Shown here one piece after another: positions 40,128 to 48,017 of a stretch of 64,000 nucleotides of DNA (position 1 is the stretch's first letter; each line of letters begins with the position of its first letter). The position numbers were made by a program, and so were the translations under genes. This DNA is from Streptomyces xiamenensis (GTDB lineage Bacteria; Actinomycetota; Actinomycetes; Streptomycetales; Streptomycetaceae). The stretch spans positions 744,001 through 808,000 of the forward strand of contig NZ_CP009922.3 in assembly GCF_000993785.3 (NCBI RefSeq), read 5' to 3'. Below the pieces are notes generated by a model. The model was not told where the DNA came from, ran no database searches, and worked only from the letters and a program-made list of their open reading frames with translations.

Positions 40128-41366
40128 TCACTTGCTGCCGGGGGTCCACTGCATGCCCCAGCCGTAGGCGTAGTCGACGGTGCGCTGCGGGCTGACCCGG
40201 GGCTCGGGCACCAGGTAGCGGGCCTCGCGCTGGACGATCAGCTCGCCGTTGGTGTTGGTGAGCAGGGCCAGGACACACACCGGGGAGTCGACGGTGCACT
40301 CGTCGAGGGTGAACTCGACGGGGGCGCCGTTCTGCGGGGTGAGCGTGACGGTGGCCGCGATGTCCTTGAAGCTCGCGGCGCCGGAGTAGATCGTCACGAA
40401 GATCACGATGCGACGCAGATCACGGACGTGATCGAGGTTGATGGTGAGGTTCTCGCCGGCGGCCACCGCACCCGTGCGGTCATCGCCGTCGAGGTGGATG
40501 TACGGGGGCTGGTGCAGGGCGCCGAACGCGTTGCCCAGGGCCTGGACGACACCCTTGCGGCCGTCGGCCAGCTCGAACAGGGCGCACAGGTCGAGGTCGA
40601 GGGCCCCGCCCATGGCCTTGCTGAACTTCTGCTTCCAGCTCTGCTGCTCCTGGGCGCGTTCCTGCCAGTTGAGGTTGACGCGGATGGTGCCGCTGGTGGC
40701 GCCCTGCTTGGCCAGCGAGATGCTGGGGGCGCTCTTGGTGAGCGTGACCTTGCTCAGCCGGACCGGGGCGGCGGGCGCGGCAGCGGGCCGGGCGGCGGGC
40801 GGCGGTGGCGCCTGGGCCGGTACGGGCGGGGCGGCGGGCGGCGCCGGGGTGTCGTCCACCGAGATGCCGAAGTCGGTGGCGAGCCCGCTCAGCCCGCTGT
40901 CGTAACCCTGGCCCACGGCGCGGAACTTCCAGCCGCCGCCGCGCCGGTACAGCTCGCCCAGGACGAACGCGGTCTCCGTGGAGGCGTCCTCGCTGTCGAA
41001 GCGGGCGAGTTCGGCACCGGTGTCGCCGTCCAGCAGCCGAATGTGGAGTCCGGGCACCGCGCCGAAGGCGCCGCCGTCGGCGGAGGCGGCCAGCACCACG
41101 GTCTCGATGCCGGGCTCCACGGAGCCCAGGTCGACGCCGAGCCGGTCGGTGACGGTGCCGCCGGTGGGCTGCTTGCCCTCGTGCCGCACGGCGCCCGAGG
41201 CGTGCCGGGGCTGGTTGTAGAAGATGAAGTCGTCGTCCGAGCGGACCTTGCGGTCGGCGAGCAGCAGCGCCGAGGCGTCCACGTCGGGTGCGCCGGGGGC
41301 GGCCTGCCAGCCGATCTCGACACGGACCGAGCGTGCCGTCACCGGGACATTGGCACCTTTGAGCAT
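40128..41366 (-). CDS. TerD-family protein with two TerD domains
   Basis: 412 residues from the ATG at 41366, with GGAGGAAG 5 bases upstream. Domain 1 (about 1-185) has [22 protein letters not shown] and the TerD ending [22 protein letters not shown] Pro/Ala linker (about 190-230) leads to domain 2 (about 230-412), with [20 protein letters not shown] and the calcium-site-like HLDGDDRTG. TerD proteins bind calcium and belong to the tellurite-resistance/stress gene set; many paralogues exist in Streptomyces. It lies beside the encapsulin cluster, but a link is unproven. Confidence 0.9.
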   Translation of the reverse strand: MLKGANVPVTARSVRVEIGWQAAPGAPDVDASALLLADRKVRSDDDFIFYNQPRHASGAVRHEGKQPTGGTVTDRLGVDLGSVEPGIETVVLAASADGGAFGAVPGLHIRLLDGDTGAELARFDSEDASTETAFVLGELYRRGGGWKFRAVGQGYDSGLSGLATDFGISVDDTPAPPAAPPVPAQAPPPPAARPAAAPAAPVRLSKVTLTKSAPSISLAKQGATSGTIRVNLNWQERAQEQQSWKQKFSKAMGGALDLDLCALFELADGRKGVVQALGNAFGALHQPPYIHLDGDDRTGAVAAGENLTINLDHVRDLRRIVIFVTIYSGAASFKDIAATVTLTPQNGAPVEFTLDECTVDSPVCVLALLTNTNGELIVQREARYLVPEPRVSPQRTVDYAYGWGMQWTPGSK

Positions 41367-41519
41367 CTTCGCTTCCTCCGCGTCGGGTGGCCGGGCCGGC
41401 GCGCCGCTGTCCTGGGGCGCGTCATCAACTATGCACCACCGGTCCAACTACCCTCGGGTACGCCCCCGTCGGCGGGGGCGCGGCGGCGGTATGTGATCAC
41501 TCATCGGCCATTTTTCTCC

Positions 41520-41543
41520 GGTTTTCCCGATATTCACGGGTAT
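41520..41543 (+). promoter_or_regulatory. Possible SigB-type promoter upstream of the disordered-protein gene
   Basis: GGTT (41520-41523), 14 bases, GGGTAT (41538-41543) fits the loose Streptomyces SigB-family consensus GNNT-N14-16-GGGTA(C/T). It lies about 87 bases upstream of the start codon. The consensus is permissive, so confidence is low. Confidence 0.3.
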
Positions 41544-41616
41544 CGCGTGCTCGGGGACCCTCCGGGGACGGTAAAAGACCCGCTAATCGCTCTCCCCAAC
41601 CACCACACGGTGGGCT

Positions 41617-41622
41617 TAACTT
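41617..41622 (+). promoter_or_regulatory. -10-like box, possible leaderless start for the disordered-protein gene
   Basis: TAACTT, 7 bases, ATG at 41630. A GGAG also lies in the spacer only one base from the ATG, too close to work as a ribosome site. Confidence 0.35.
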
Positions 41623-41629
41623 ATGGAGC

Positions 41630-42316
41630 ATGACCTCCCCTCGCCCCTACGGCGGTGGCTACTCCTCACCGTCATTCCCTGACACGCCCATCTACGACAG
41701 GTTGGTGGCCGAGCGGGGAACCCCGCAGATCGCCCCCATCCGGGTCTCGCTGCCCTACGATCAGCTGCACGGCTTCCCGTCCGCCAACCCCGTGCCCAGC
41801 GCCCAGCCGGCCCTGCCCGCGCTGCCGGCCCTGCCCTCGGCGGCCTCGCCCGCCCCGGCCCCGCAGCAGCACGGCTACCAGCCGAACGGCTACCCCGAGT
41901 ACCAGTCGGCGATGCCGGCGCGCCAGCAGCTTCCGGCGCCCGCGCCGCAGGCTCCGGCCGCCTACATACCCCAGCAGGCGCCGGTGCAGCGGCCGTACCC
42001 GGGCCAGCAGGGGGCGCCCGCACCGGCCCCGCAGCAGATGCGGCCGGCCGCCGCCGCGCCCCGTCCGGCGGCGCCGCGACCGGTGCAGCCCGGCGGGTAC
42101 GGCTACCCGAACCAGGGGCACAGCCAGGGGCAGGGCCAGAACTACGCGCAGGCCGCCCAGCAGAGCCACGGACCGGGGCAGGGACCGGGACAGGCGCAGG
42201 GGTACCAGGGTCAGTACCCGGCGGCGCAGCAGCAGCATCAGCAGCACCCGTACCCCGGTGCGGCTCAGCAGGGGCAGGGTCAGGGTCATCAGGGCGGCTA
42301 CTGGAGCGAGCAGTAG
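41630..42316 (+). CDS. Disordered Pro/Gln/Ala-rich protein (DUF6643-like)
   Basis: 228 residues from the ATG at 41630. A short conserved-looking head (SFPDTPIYDRLVAERGTPQIAPIRVSLPYDQL, residues 15-46) precedes about 180 residues of low-complexity Pro, Gln, Ala, Gly and Tyr with PQQ, GYP and GQGQ runs. It has no signal peptide or TM segment. The head resembles the DUF6643 family, by recall only. It is convergent with the encapsulin operon. Family 2 encapsulin cargo proteins often carry disordered targeting segments, so a shell-associated role is possible, but this is speculation. Confidence 0.72.
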   Translation: MTSPRPYGGGYSSPSFPDTPIYDRLVAERGTPQIAPIRVSLPYDQLHGFPSANPVPSAQPALPALPALPSAASPAPAPQQHGYQPNGYPEYQSAMPARQQLPAPAPQAPAAYIPQQAPVQRPYPGQQGAPAPAPQQMRPAAAAPRPAAPRPVQPGGYGYPNQGHSQGQGQNYAQAAQQSHGPGQGPGQAQGYQGQYPAAQQQHQQHPYPGAAQQGQGQGHQGGYWSEQ

Positions 42317-42357
42317 GGCGGCGCGGGCGGGTTCGTCACCGGTTGCGGTAAACCGGC

Positions 42358-42387
42358 CCGCGGGGGCTCCGGGCGAAACCCCCGCGG
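42358..42387. terminator. Bidirectional hairpin between disordered-protein and encapsulin genes
   Basis: A perfect 9-bp stem, CCGCGGGGG (42358-42366) with CCCCCGCGG (42379-42387), and a 12-base loop lie in the 114-base convergent gap. It can serve both strands. Confidence 0.6.
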
Positions 42388-42430
42388 TGGCCGGCGTTCG
42401 TGCTGTCCGAAAAGCGGCGGTGGATTACGG

Positions 42431-43834
42431 TCAGATTTCGACGTCCTCCAGAATGCCGAGGGCGTCGGGCACCAGGACGGCCGCCGAGTAGTAGGCACTG
42501 ACGAGGTAGGAGATCACCGCCTTGTCGTTGATGCCCATGAAGCGGACGTTCAGACTGGGTTCGTATTCATCGGGAATTCCCGTCTGATGCAGCCCGACGA
42601 CACCCTGGTTCTCCTGACCGGTACGCAGGGCGAGGACGGAGCTGGTGCCGGCTGCGGTCACCGGGATCTTGTCGCAGGGCAGCAGCGGGATGCCGCGCCA
42701 CGAGCGCAGCCGTACGCCGTCGATCTCGGTGTCCTGCGGATAGATCCCCCGGGCGCTGCACTGGCGCCCGAAGGCGGCGATGGTGCGCGGGTGGGCCAGC
42801 AGGTACTGGGTCTTGCGGCGCCGTGAGATGAGTTCGTCGAGGTCCTCGGGGGTGGGCGGCCCGGTGCGGGTGTGGATGCGCTGCCGCAGATCGGCGTTGT
42901 GCAGCAGGCCGAACTCGCGGTTGTTGACCAGCTCGTGCTCCTGGCGTTCGCGCAACGCCTCGATGGTCAGCCGCAGCTGCTCCTCGACCTGGTCCATGGG
43001 TTCGCTGTAGAGGTCGGCGACCCGGGTGTGGACGCGCAGCACGGTCTGGGCGACGCTCAGCTCGTACTCGCGCGGGTGCAGGTCGTACTCGGCGAAGGTG
43101 CCGGGCAGTGCGGGCTCGCCGGTGTGTCCGGCGGCCAGCGCGATGTCGGCCTCGCCGCGCTTGTTGCGCGCGGGGGCGCTGCGGGCGGCGGCGGCCACCT
43201 CTTCCAGATGGGTGCGGAGCGCGGGCGCCACGTCGGCGACCGCGCGGACCCGGGCGAGCGGCAGGGCCAGGACGGTGGAGCGGGTGACGGCCTTGAGGGT
43301 GTGCGGCCAGGTACCGGGTTCGGGGGCGGCCAGGGCGTCGTCACCGGTGAAGTCGCCGTCGGCGAGGGTGCCGAGCTCCGCGGCCTCGTCGTAGGCGGCG
43401 GGGCCGAGCTTCCTGATCTTGCCGTGGGCGATCAGCAGGATCTCCTCGACCGGCCGGCCGAGGGCGGCGATGACGTCGCCCGGCCCGTACTCGCGCTGTT
43501 CGCAGTGGCCGGCGAGGGTGGTGAGCAGTTCGTGGTCGGTGATGCCGTGCAGCGCGGGCAGTTCGGTGAGCTGGGCCGGGATGACCCGGACCTGCGCGCC
43601 GGAGCTGACGAATTCCACCCGGCCGTTCCCGACTGTGTGGGTGAGCCGCCGGTTGACGCGGAAGGTGCCGGCCGAGACCTGCACCCAGGGCAGGATTTTC
43701 AGCAGCCACCGCGAGGAGATTCCCTGCATCTGCGGGGGCGTCTTGGTGGTGCTGGCGAGATTCCGCGCGGCAGCGGTGTCGAGGCTGGAGGCGGCGGGCG
43801 GTACGGAGGCCGCCGGATCGAGGGAAGTCGTCAT
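42431..43834 (-). CDS. Family 2B encapsulin shell protein, second copy (EshA-like)
   Basis: 467 residues, downstream member of the pair, starting 2 bases after the first copy stops. The HK97-type shell fold is interrupted by a cyclic-nucleotide-binding-like domain at about 93-212, the defining feature of family 2B. Conserved blocks are [22 protein letters not shown] (32-53), [43 protein letters not shown] and the C-terminal [28 protein letters not shown]. The binding cassette [11 protein letters not shown] lacks the canonical Glu and Arg. Such shells assemble into 60-subunit compartments; two-copy systems make mixed shells. Confidence 0.93.
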   Translation of the reverse strand: MTTSLDPAASVPPAASSLDTAAARNLASTTKTPPQMQGISSRWLLKILPWVQVSAGTFRVNRRLTHTVGNGRVEFVSSGAQVRVIPAQLTELPALHGITDHELLTTLAGHCEQREYGPGDVIAALGRPVEEILLIAHGKIRKLGPAAYDEAAELGTLADGDFTGDDALAAPEPGTWPHTLKAVTRSTVLALPLARVRAVADVAPALRTHLEEVAAAARSAPARNKRGEADIALAAGHTGEPALPGTFAEYDLHPREYELSVAQTVLRVHTRVADLYSEPMDQVEEQLRLTIEALRERQEHELVNNREFGLLHNADLRQRIHTRTGPPTPEDLDELISRRRKTQYLLAHPRTIAAFGRQCSARGIYPQDTEIDGVRLRSWRGIPLLPCDKIPVTAAGTSSVLALRTGQENQGVVGLHQTGIPDEYEPSLNVRFMGINDKAVISYLVSAYYSAAVLVPDALGILEDVEI

Positions 43835-43836
43835 GG

Positions 43837-45261
43837 TCAGTGCCCGATCTCCACGTCCTCGAGAATGCCGAGCGCGTCCGGCACCAGAACGGCCACCGAG
43901 TAATAGGCGCTCACCAAATAGGAGATGACGGCCTTCTCATTGATACCCATGAAGCGCACGGAAAGGCTGGGCTGGTATTCGTCGGGGATTCCGGTGCGGT
44001 GGAGTCCGACGACGCCCTGGGCCTTCTCGCCGGTGCGCAGGGCGAGGATCGAGGTGGTGCCGCGGTCGGTGACCGGGATCTTGTCGCAGGGCAGGACGGG
44101 GACGCCGCGCCAGGCCGGGACGGCGTGGCCGTCGAGGTCGGCGTTGGCGGGGTAGAGGCCGCGGCGGCTGAGTTCCCGGCCGAAGGCGGCGATGGCCTTG
44201 GGGTGGGCCAGGATGACGCTGGGCTCCTTCCAGACGGAGGCCAGGAGTTCGTCGAGGTCGTCGGGGGTGGGCGGGCCGGAGCGGGTGTGGATGCGCTGCC
44301 GCAGGTCGGCGTTGTGCAGCAGGCCGAACTCGCGGTTGTTGACCAGCTCGTGCTCCTGGCGTTCGCGCAACGCCTCGATGGTCAGCCGCAGCTGCTCCTC
44401 GACCTGGTTCATCGGCTCGTTGTACAGGTCGGCGACCCGGGTGTGGACGCGCAGCACGGTCTGGGCGACGCTCAGCTCGTACTCGCGGGGGCTGAGGTCG
44501 TAGTCGGCGAAGGTGCCGGGGAGGTCGGGTTCCCCGGCGTGCCCGGAGGCGAGTTCGATGGCGGATTCGCCGTGGGCGTTGTGGGACCGGGCGGAGGCGT
44601 CCCGGTCGCCGGCCCGGGCCAGGTGGGCGCTCAGCGTCTCGGATCGCTCGCGCACCCGGTCGAAGGCGGCCCGGCTCAAGGTGAGGACGGTGCCGCTGGT
44701 CAGGGCCGTCAGTCCGTGTTCGAGGCGGCCGGTCTCGGCGTCGGCGCCGGTGAGGGCGGCGTCCCCGTAGAAGTCGCCGTCCGCGAGTACCCGGAACTCG
44801 GTCTCGGCGTCGTAGAGTCCGGCGCCGCGTTCGCTGAGCTTGCCGTGGGCGATCAGGACCACCGTGTCGGCGGGCGCGCCGGCTTCGAGGATCGTCTCGC
44901 CGGGAGTGAAGTCCCGCTGCACGCAGGAGGCGGCGAGTTCCGCGAGGACCTCCTCGTCGGTGAATCCGGACAGGGCCGGGAGTTCGGCGAGTTCCGCGGG
45001 GATGACCCGCACTTCGGCGCCGGTGGACACGAATTCGATCCGGCCGTTTCCGAGAGTGTGGCTAAGGCGCCGGTTCACCCGGAACGTACCGCCGGAAACC
45101 TGCACCCAGGGCAGGACTTTGAGCAGCCACCGGGAGGTGATGCCCTGCATCTGCGGGGGCGTTTTGGTGGTGGTGGCGAGATTGCGGGCGGCCGCGGTGG
45201 CCAGGCTCAACTGGGCGTGGGAAGGGTTGCCGCCGGAGGACGGTTCCGTCGAAGTCGTCAT
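43837..45261 (-). CDS. Family 2B encapsulin shell protein, first copy (EshA-like)
   Basis: 474 residues from the ATG at 45261, the same MTTS opening as its paralogue. No ribosome site precedes it. A TTGCCG-N18-TACCGT promoter ends 8 bases upstream, so translation is probably leaderless. The CNB insertion lies at about 95-215; its cassette reads GDFYGDAAL (162-170) with Asp for Glu and no Arg at the phosphate site, so canonical cAMP binding is doubtful. The HK97 parts match the second copy closely. Homologues in other Streptomyces sit with terpene cyclase or 2-methylisoborneol synthase cargo genes; none is found here. Confidence 0.93.
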   Translation of the reverse strand: MTTSTEPSSGGNPSHAQLSLATAAARNLATTTKTPPQMQGITSRWLLKVLPWVQVSGGTFRVNRRLSHTLGNGRIEFVSTGAEVRVIPAELAELPALSGFTDEEVLAELAASCVQRDFTPGETILEAGAPADTVVLIAHGKLSERGAGLYDAETEFRVLADGDFYGDAALTGADAETGRLEHGLTALTSGTVLTLSRAAFDRVRERSETLSAHLARAGDRDASARSHNAHGESAIELASGHAGEPDLPGTFADYDLSPREYELSVAQTVLRVHTRVADLYNEPMNQVEEQLRLTIEALRERQEHELVNNREFGLLHNADLRQRIHTRSGPPTPDDLDELLASVWKEPSVILAHPKAIAAFGRELSRRGLYPANADLDGHAVPAWRGVPVLPCDKIPVTDRGTTSILALRTGEKAQGVVGLHRTGIPDEYQPSLSVRFMGINEKAVISYLVSAYYSVAVLVPDALGILEDVEIGH

Positions 45262-45269
45262 GGTGCGAG

Positions 45270-45299
45270 ACGGTAGGAGGAAGGAAAGACACCCGGCAA
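45270..45299 (-). promoter_or_regulatory. Promoter of the encapsulin operon
   Basis: Minus strand: TTGCCG (45299-45294), an 18-base spacer and TACCGT (45275-45270), then 8 bases to the ATG at 45261. Start of transcription is predicted at or next to the start codon. Confidence 0.5.
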
Positions 45300-45325
45300 T
45301 CACTCAAAAGAGAAGGCCATTTGAG

Positions 45326-45351
45326 GATTCTCGTAAAATCATCAGGGGTAT
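45326..45351 (+). promoter_or_regulatory. Possible SigB-type promoter facing the beta-helix/AAA+ gene
   Basis: GATT (45326-45329), 16 bases, GGGTAT (45346-45351) on the + strand fits GNNT-N14-16-GGGTA(C/T). It would give a leader of about 200 bases. Low confidence because the consensus is loose. Confidence 0.28.
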
Positions 45352-45557
45352 CCGAGCGCCTTTTCTCCCCGCGCCACCACGGAGCGTCCCCAAGTCCCCA
45401 CCATCGGTGACTCTTTGGGGCGAGCACGAGCGGATGTGCGAGATAGTGTTTGCGCAGGCCGCTGCGGTCATCCCATCAGCCCGCAGCACGCTACGGTGGG
45501 TTCTCGTACGCGTGTCAGCGCGCTCCGTCATCGCATCAGGTTGGGGCACACAAGTCC

Positions 45558-47966
45558 ATGGCAGAAGGCTCGGTCCAGGTCACGCACACCGGAACTTCCC
45601 GCTGGCGGCGCCGGACCGCCGTCTATGGCACCGTCACCGAAGCCCTGGCCGCCGCCGCGGACGGTGACATCCTCGTGCTGGGCCCCGGCACCTACCGCGA
45701 GAACCTGGTGATCGAGCAGTCCGTCACCGTACGCGGCCCCGAGGAGAAAGAGGGCTCGGCCCGGATCGCGCCCGCCGACGGCGTACCGCTGACCGTACGC
45801 GGCTCCGCCATCGTGCAGCGCCTGCGCATCGAGGGCCAGGACATCGCGGCCCCCGCCGTCCTCATCGAGAACAGCACGCCGGAGCTGGCCGAACTGCTCG
45901 TCCGCACCTCCTCCGCCTCCGGCATAGAGGTGCGCGGCGGCGCACGGCCCACCGTGCGCCGCTGCGCGGTCAGCAACGCCACCGGCACCGGGATCAGCGT
46001 CCTGGACAGTGCCGGCGGCCTGTTCGAGGAGTGCGAGATCACCGAGTCGGGACAGACCGGCATCTCGGTGCGCGGCCCGGCCCACCTGCGGCTCGAACGC
46101 TGCCGGGTGCGGCGCGGCCAGGGCGCCGGGCTCGCCGTGGTGGGCGCGGACAGCGCGGTGGACGCGGTGGACTGCGACATCCACGACATCAAGGGGGCCG
46201 GGGTGCGGCTGGCCGAGCGCGCCACCGCCCACCTGACCGACTGCCGGGTGAGCGCCACCACCGGGGACGGCGTCACGCTGGAGTCGGAGGCCGTCCTGAC
46301 CCTGACCGACTCCGAGATCCACGACATCCCGGAGAACGCGCTGGACCTGCGGTCGCGTTCGGTACTGACCCTGGTGCGCTCCACCGTGCGGCGGTTCGGC
46401 CGCAACGGGGTGTCGGTGTGGGACCCGGGCACCCACGTGGACGCCCACCACACCCGCATCCACGAGTCGACCGGTGACTACCCGGCGGTGTGGGTCAGCG
46501 ACGGCGCGACGACCGTACTGGAGTCCTGCACCGTCGACCATGTGCCCGACGCGCTGTTCGTCCTGGACGCGGGTTCGCGCGCCGATGTGGTGGACAGCGA
46601 GATCGAGCACGTGCGCGGCTCGGCGATCTCGGTGAGCGACGGTGCCACCGCCCGGGTGGACGCGACCCGGATGCACCGGGTGGGCACCGGCGCCTGGTTC
46701 CGCGACCGGGGCAGCGGGGGGACGGTCACCGGCTGCACCATCGACCAGGCCACCACGGGCGTCATCGTCAGCAAGGACGCCGACCCCGCCGTCGAGGACT
46801 GTGTGATCACCGCGCCCGCCGAGGCCGGTTTCTACGTCTCGGCGCGCGGCAAGGGCACCTTCACCCGGTGCCGGGTGACGGGCTCACGCGGCTACGGCTT
46901 CCACATCATCGACGGTTGCCGCAGCGAGCTCATCCGCTGCCGCACGGAGCGGTGCGCGCGCGGCGGCTACGTGTTCTCCGAGAAGAGCCCGGTGCTGACG
47001 GACTGCCACAGCGACGAGGCGGTCGCGCCGGGCGAGAGCGTCACGCCCGAGCCGGTGGCCCCGCCGGTGACGCAGGTCAAGGCCACCGCGAAGGCGAAGC
47101 AGCCGCCGGCCGCCGCGGACCCGGCGACCGCCGCGCCCGCCGAGGAGCCCGCCGCGAGCCGCCCCTCGGACGAAGTACTGGCCGAACTGGAGTCCCTGGT
47201 CGGCCTGGACAGCGTCAAGCAGGAGGTCAAGGCGCTCATCGACATGATCGAGGTGGGCCGGCGCCGCCAGGCCGCCGGTCTCAAGGCCGCCTCGGTCCGC
47301 CGCCACCTGGTGTTCACCGGCTCCCCCGGTACCGGCAAGACCACGGTGGCCCGGCTGTACGGCGAGATCCTGCACTCCCTCGGGGTGCTGGAGCGCGGCC
47401 ACCTCGTGGAGGTCTCCCGGGTCGATCTGGTGGGCGAGCACATCGGCTCCACCGCGATCCGCACCCAGGAGGCGTTCGACCGCTCGCGCGGCGGGGTGCT
47501 GTTCATCGACGAGGCGTACGCCCTGTCCCCCGAGGACGCCGGGCGCGACTTCGGCAAGGAGGCGATCGACACCCTGGTGAAGCTGATGGAGGACCACCGC
47601 GAGGCGGTCGTCGTCATCGTCGCCGGCTACACGGCGGAGATGGAGCGCTTCCTGGCCGTCAACCCCGGGGTCGCCTCCCGCTTCTCGCGCACCATCACCT
47701 TCGGCGACTACAACGCGGAGGAACTGCTGAGCATCGTCCGCCAGCAGGCCGGCGACCAGGAGTACGCGCTGGGCGAAGGCGCCGAGGAGGCGCTGCTGAA
47801 GCACTTCACCGACCTCCCCAAGGGGCCCACCTTCGGGAACGGCCGCACCGCGCGCCAGACCTTCGAGGCGATGGTCGAACGGCACGCCGGCCGGGTCGCC
47901 CAGCTCTCCGACCCCAGCACCGAGGATCTGACGCTGCTGTACCCGGAGGACCTGCCGGGCCACTGA
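45558..47966 (+). CDS. Right-handed beta-helix protein fused to CbbX/EccA-type AAA+ ATPase
   Basis: 802 residues. Residues about 15-480 form roughly twenty parallel beta-helix coils (units such as ENSTPELAELLVRTSSASGIEVRGG and VRGPAHLRLERCRVRRGQGAG). A Pro/Ala/Lys linker (about 485-535) leads to an AAA+ module of the CbbX/SpoVK/EccA family: LESLVGLDSVKQEVKALI, Walker A GSPGTGKTT (about 589), Walker B GVLFIDEAYAL (about 648) and sensor and Arg-finger segments (SRFSRTITF). Such ATPases thread or remodel proteins; the beta-helix is an unusual scaffold partner. It is divergent from the encapsulin operon over 296 bases. Confidence 0.92.
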   Translation: MAEGSVQVTHTGTSRWRRRTAVYGTVTEALAAAADGDILVLGPGTYRENLVIEQSVTVRGPEEKEGSARIAPADGVPLTVRGSAIVQRLRIEGQDIAAPAVLIENSTPELAELLVRTSSASGIEVRGGARPTVRRCAVSNATGTGISVLDSAGGLFEECEITESGQTGISVRGPAHLRLERCRVRRGQGAGLAVVGADSAVDAVDCDIHDIKGAGVRLAERATAHLTDCRVSATTGDGVTLESEAVLTLTDSEIHDIPENALDLRSRSVLTLVRSTVRRFGRNGVSVWDPGTHVDAHHTRIHESTGDYPAVWVSDGATTVLESCTVDHVPDALFVLDAGSRADVVDSEIEHVRGSAISVSDGATARVDATRMHRVGTGAWFRDRGSGGTVTGCTIDQATTGVIVSKDADPAVEDCVITAPAEAGFYVSARGKGTFTRCRVTGSRGYGFHIIDGCRSELIRCRTERCARGGYVFSEKSPVLTDCHSDEAVAPGESVTPEPVAPPVTQVKATAKAKQPPAAADPATAAPAEEPAASRPSDEVLAELESLVGLDSVKQEVKALIDMIEVGRRRQAAGLKAASVRRHLVFTGSPGTGKTTVARLYGEILHSLGVLERGHLVEVSRVDLVGEHIGSTAIRTQEAFDRSRGGVLFIDEAYALSPEDAGRDFGKEAIDTLVKLMEDHREAVVVIVAGYTAEMERFLAVNPGVASRFSRTITFGDYNAEELLSIVRQQAGDQEYALGEGAEEALLKHFTDLPKGPTFGNGRTARQTFEAMVERHAGRVAQLSDPSTEDLTLLYPEDLPGH

Positions 47967-47982
47967 CACGGGCGGTGCGCGG

Positions 47983-48004
47983 GCGGTGCGCCCGGGTGCA
48001 CCGC
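47983..48004. terminator. Short hairpin in the convergent gap after the beta-helix/AAA+ gene
   Basis: GCGGTGC (47983-47989) pairs with GCACCGC (47998-48004) across an 8-base loop. It sits in a 51-base gap between two convergent genes. No U-tract. Confidence 0.4.
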
Positions 48005-48017
48005 GCGTCCCGCCACC

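Noticed and set aside
45304-45549. 81-residue minus-strand frame in the encapsulin divergent gap
   Set aside because: Overlaps the promoter region and has no good ribosome site or domain.
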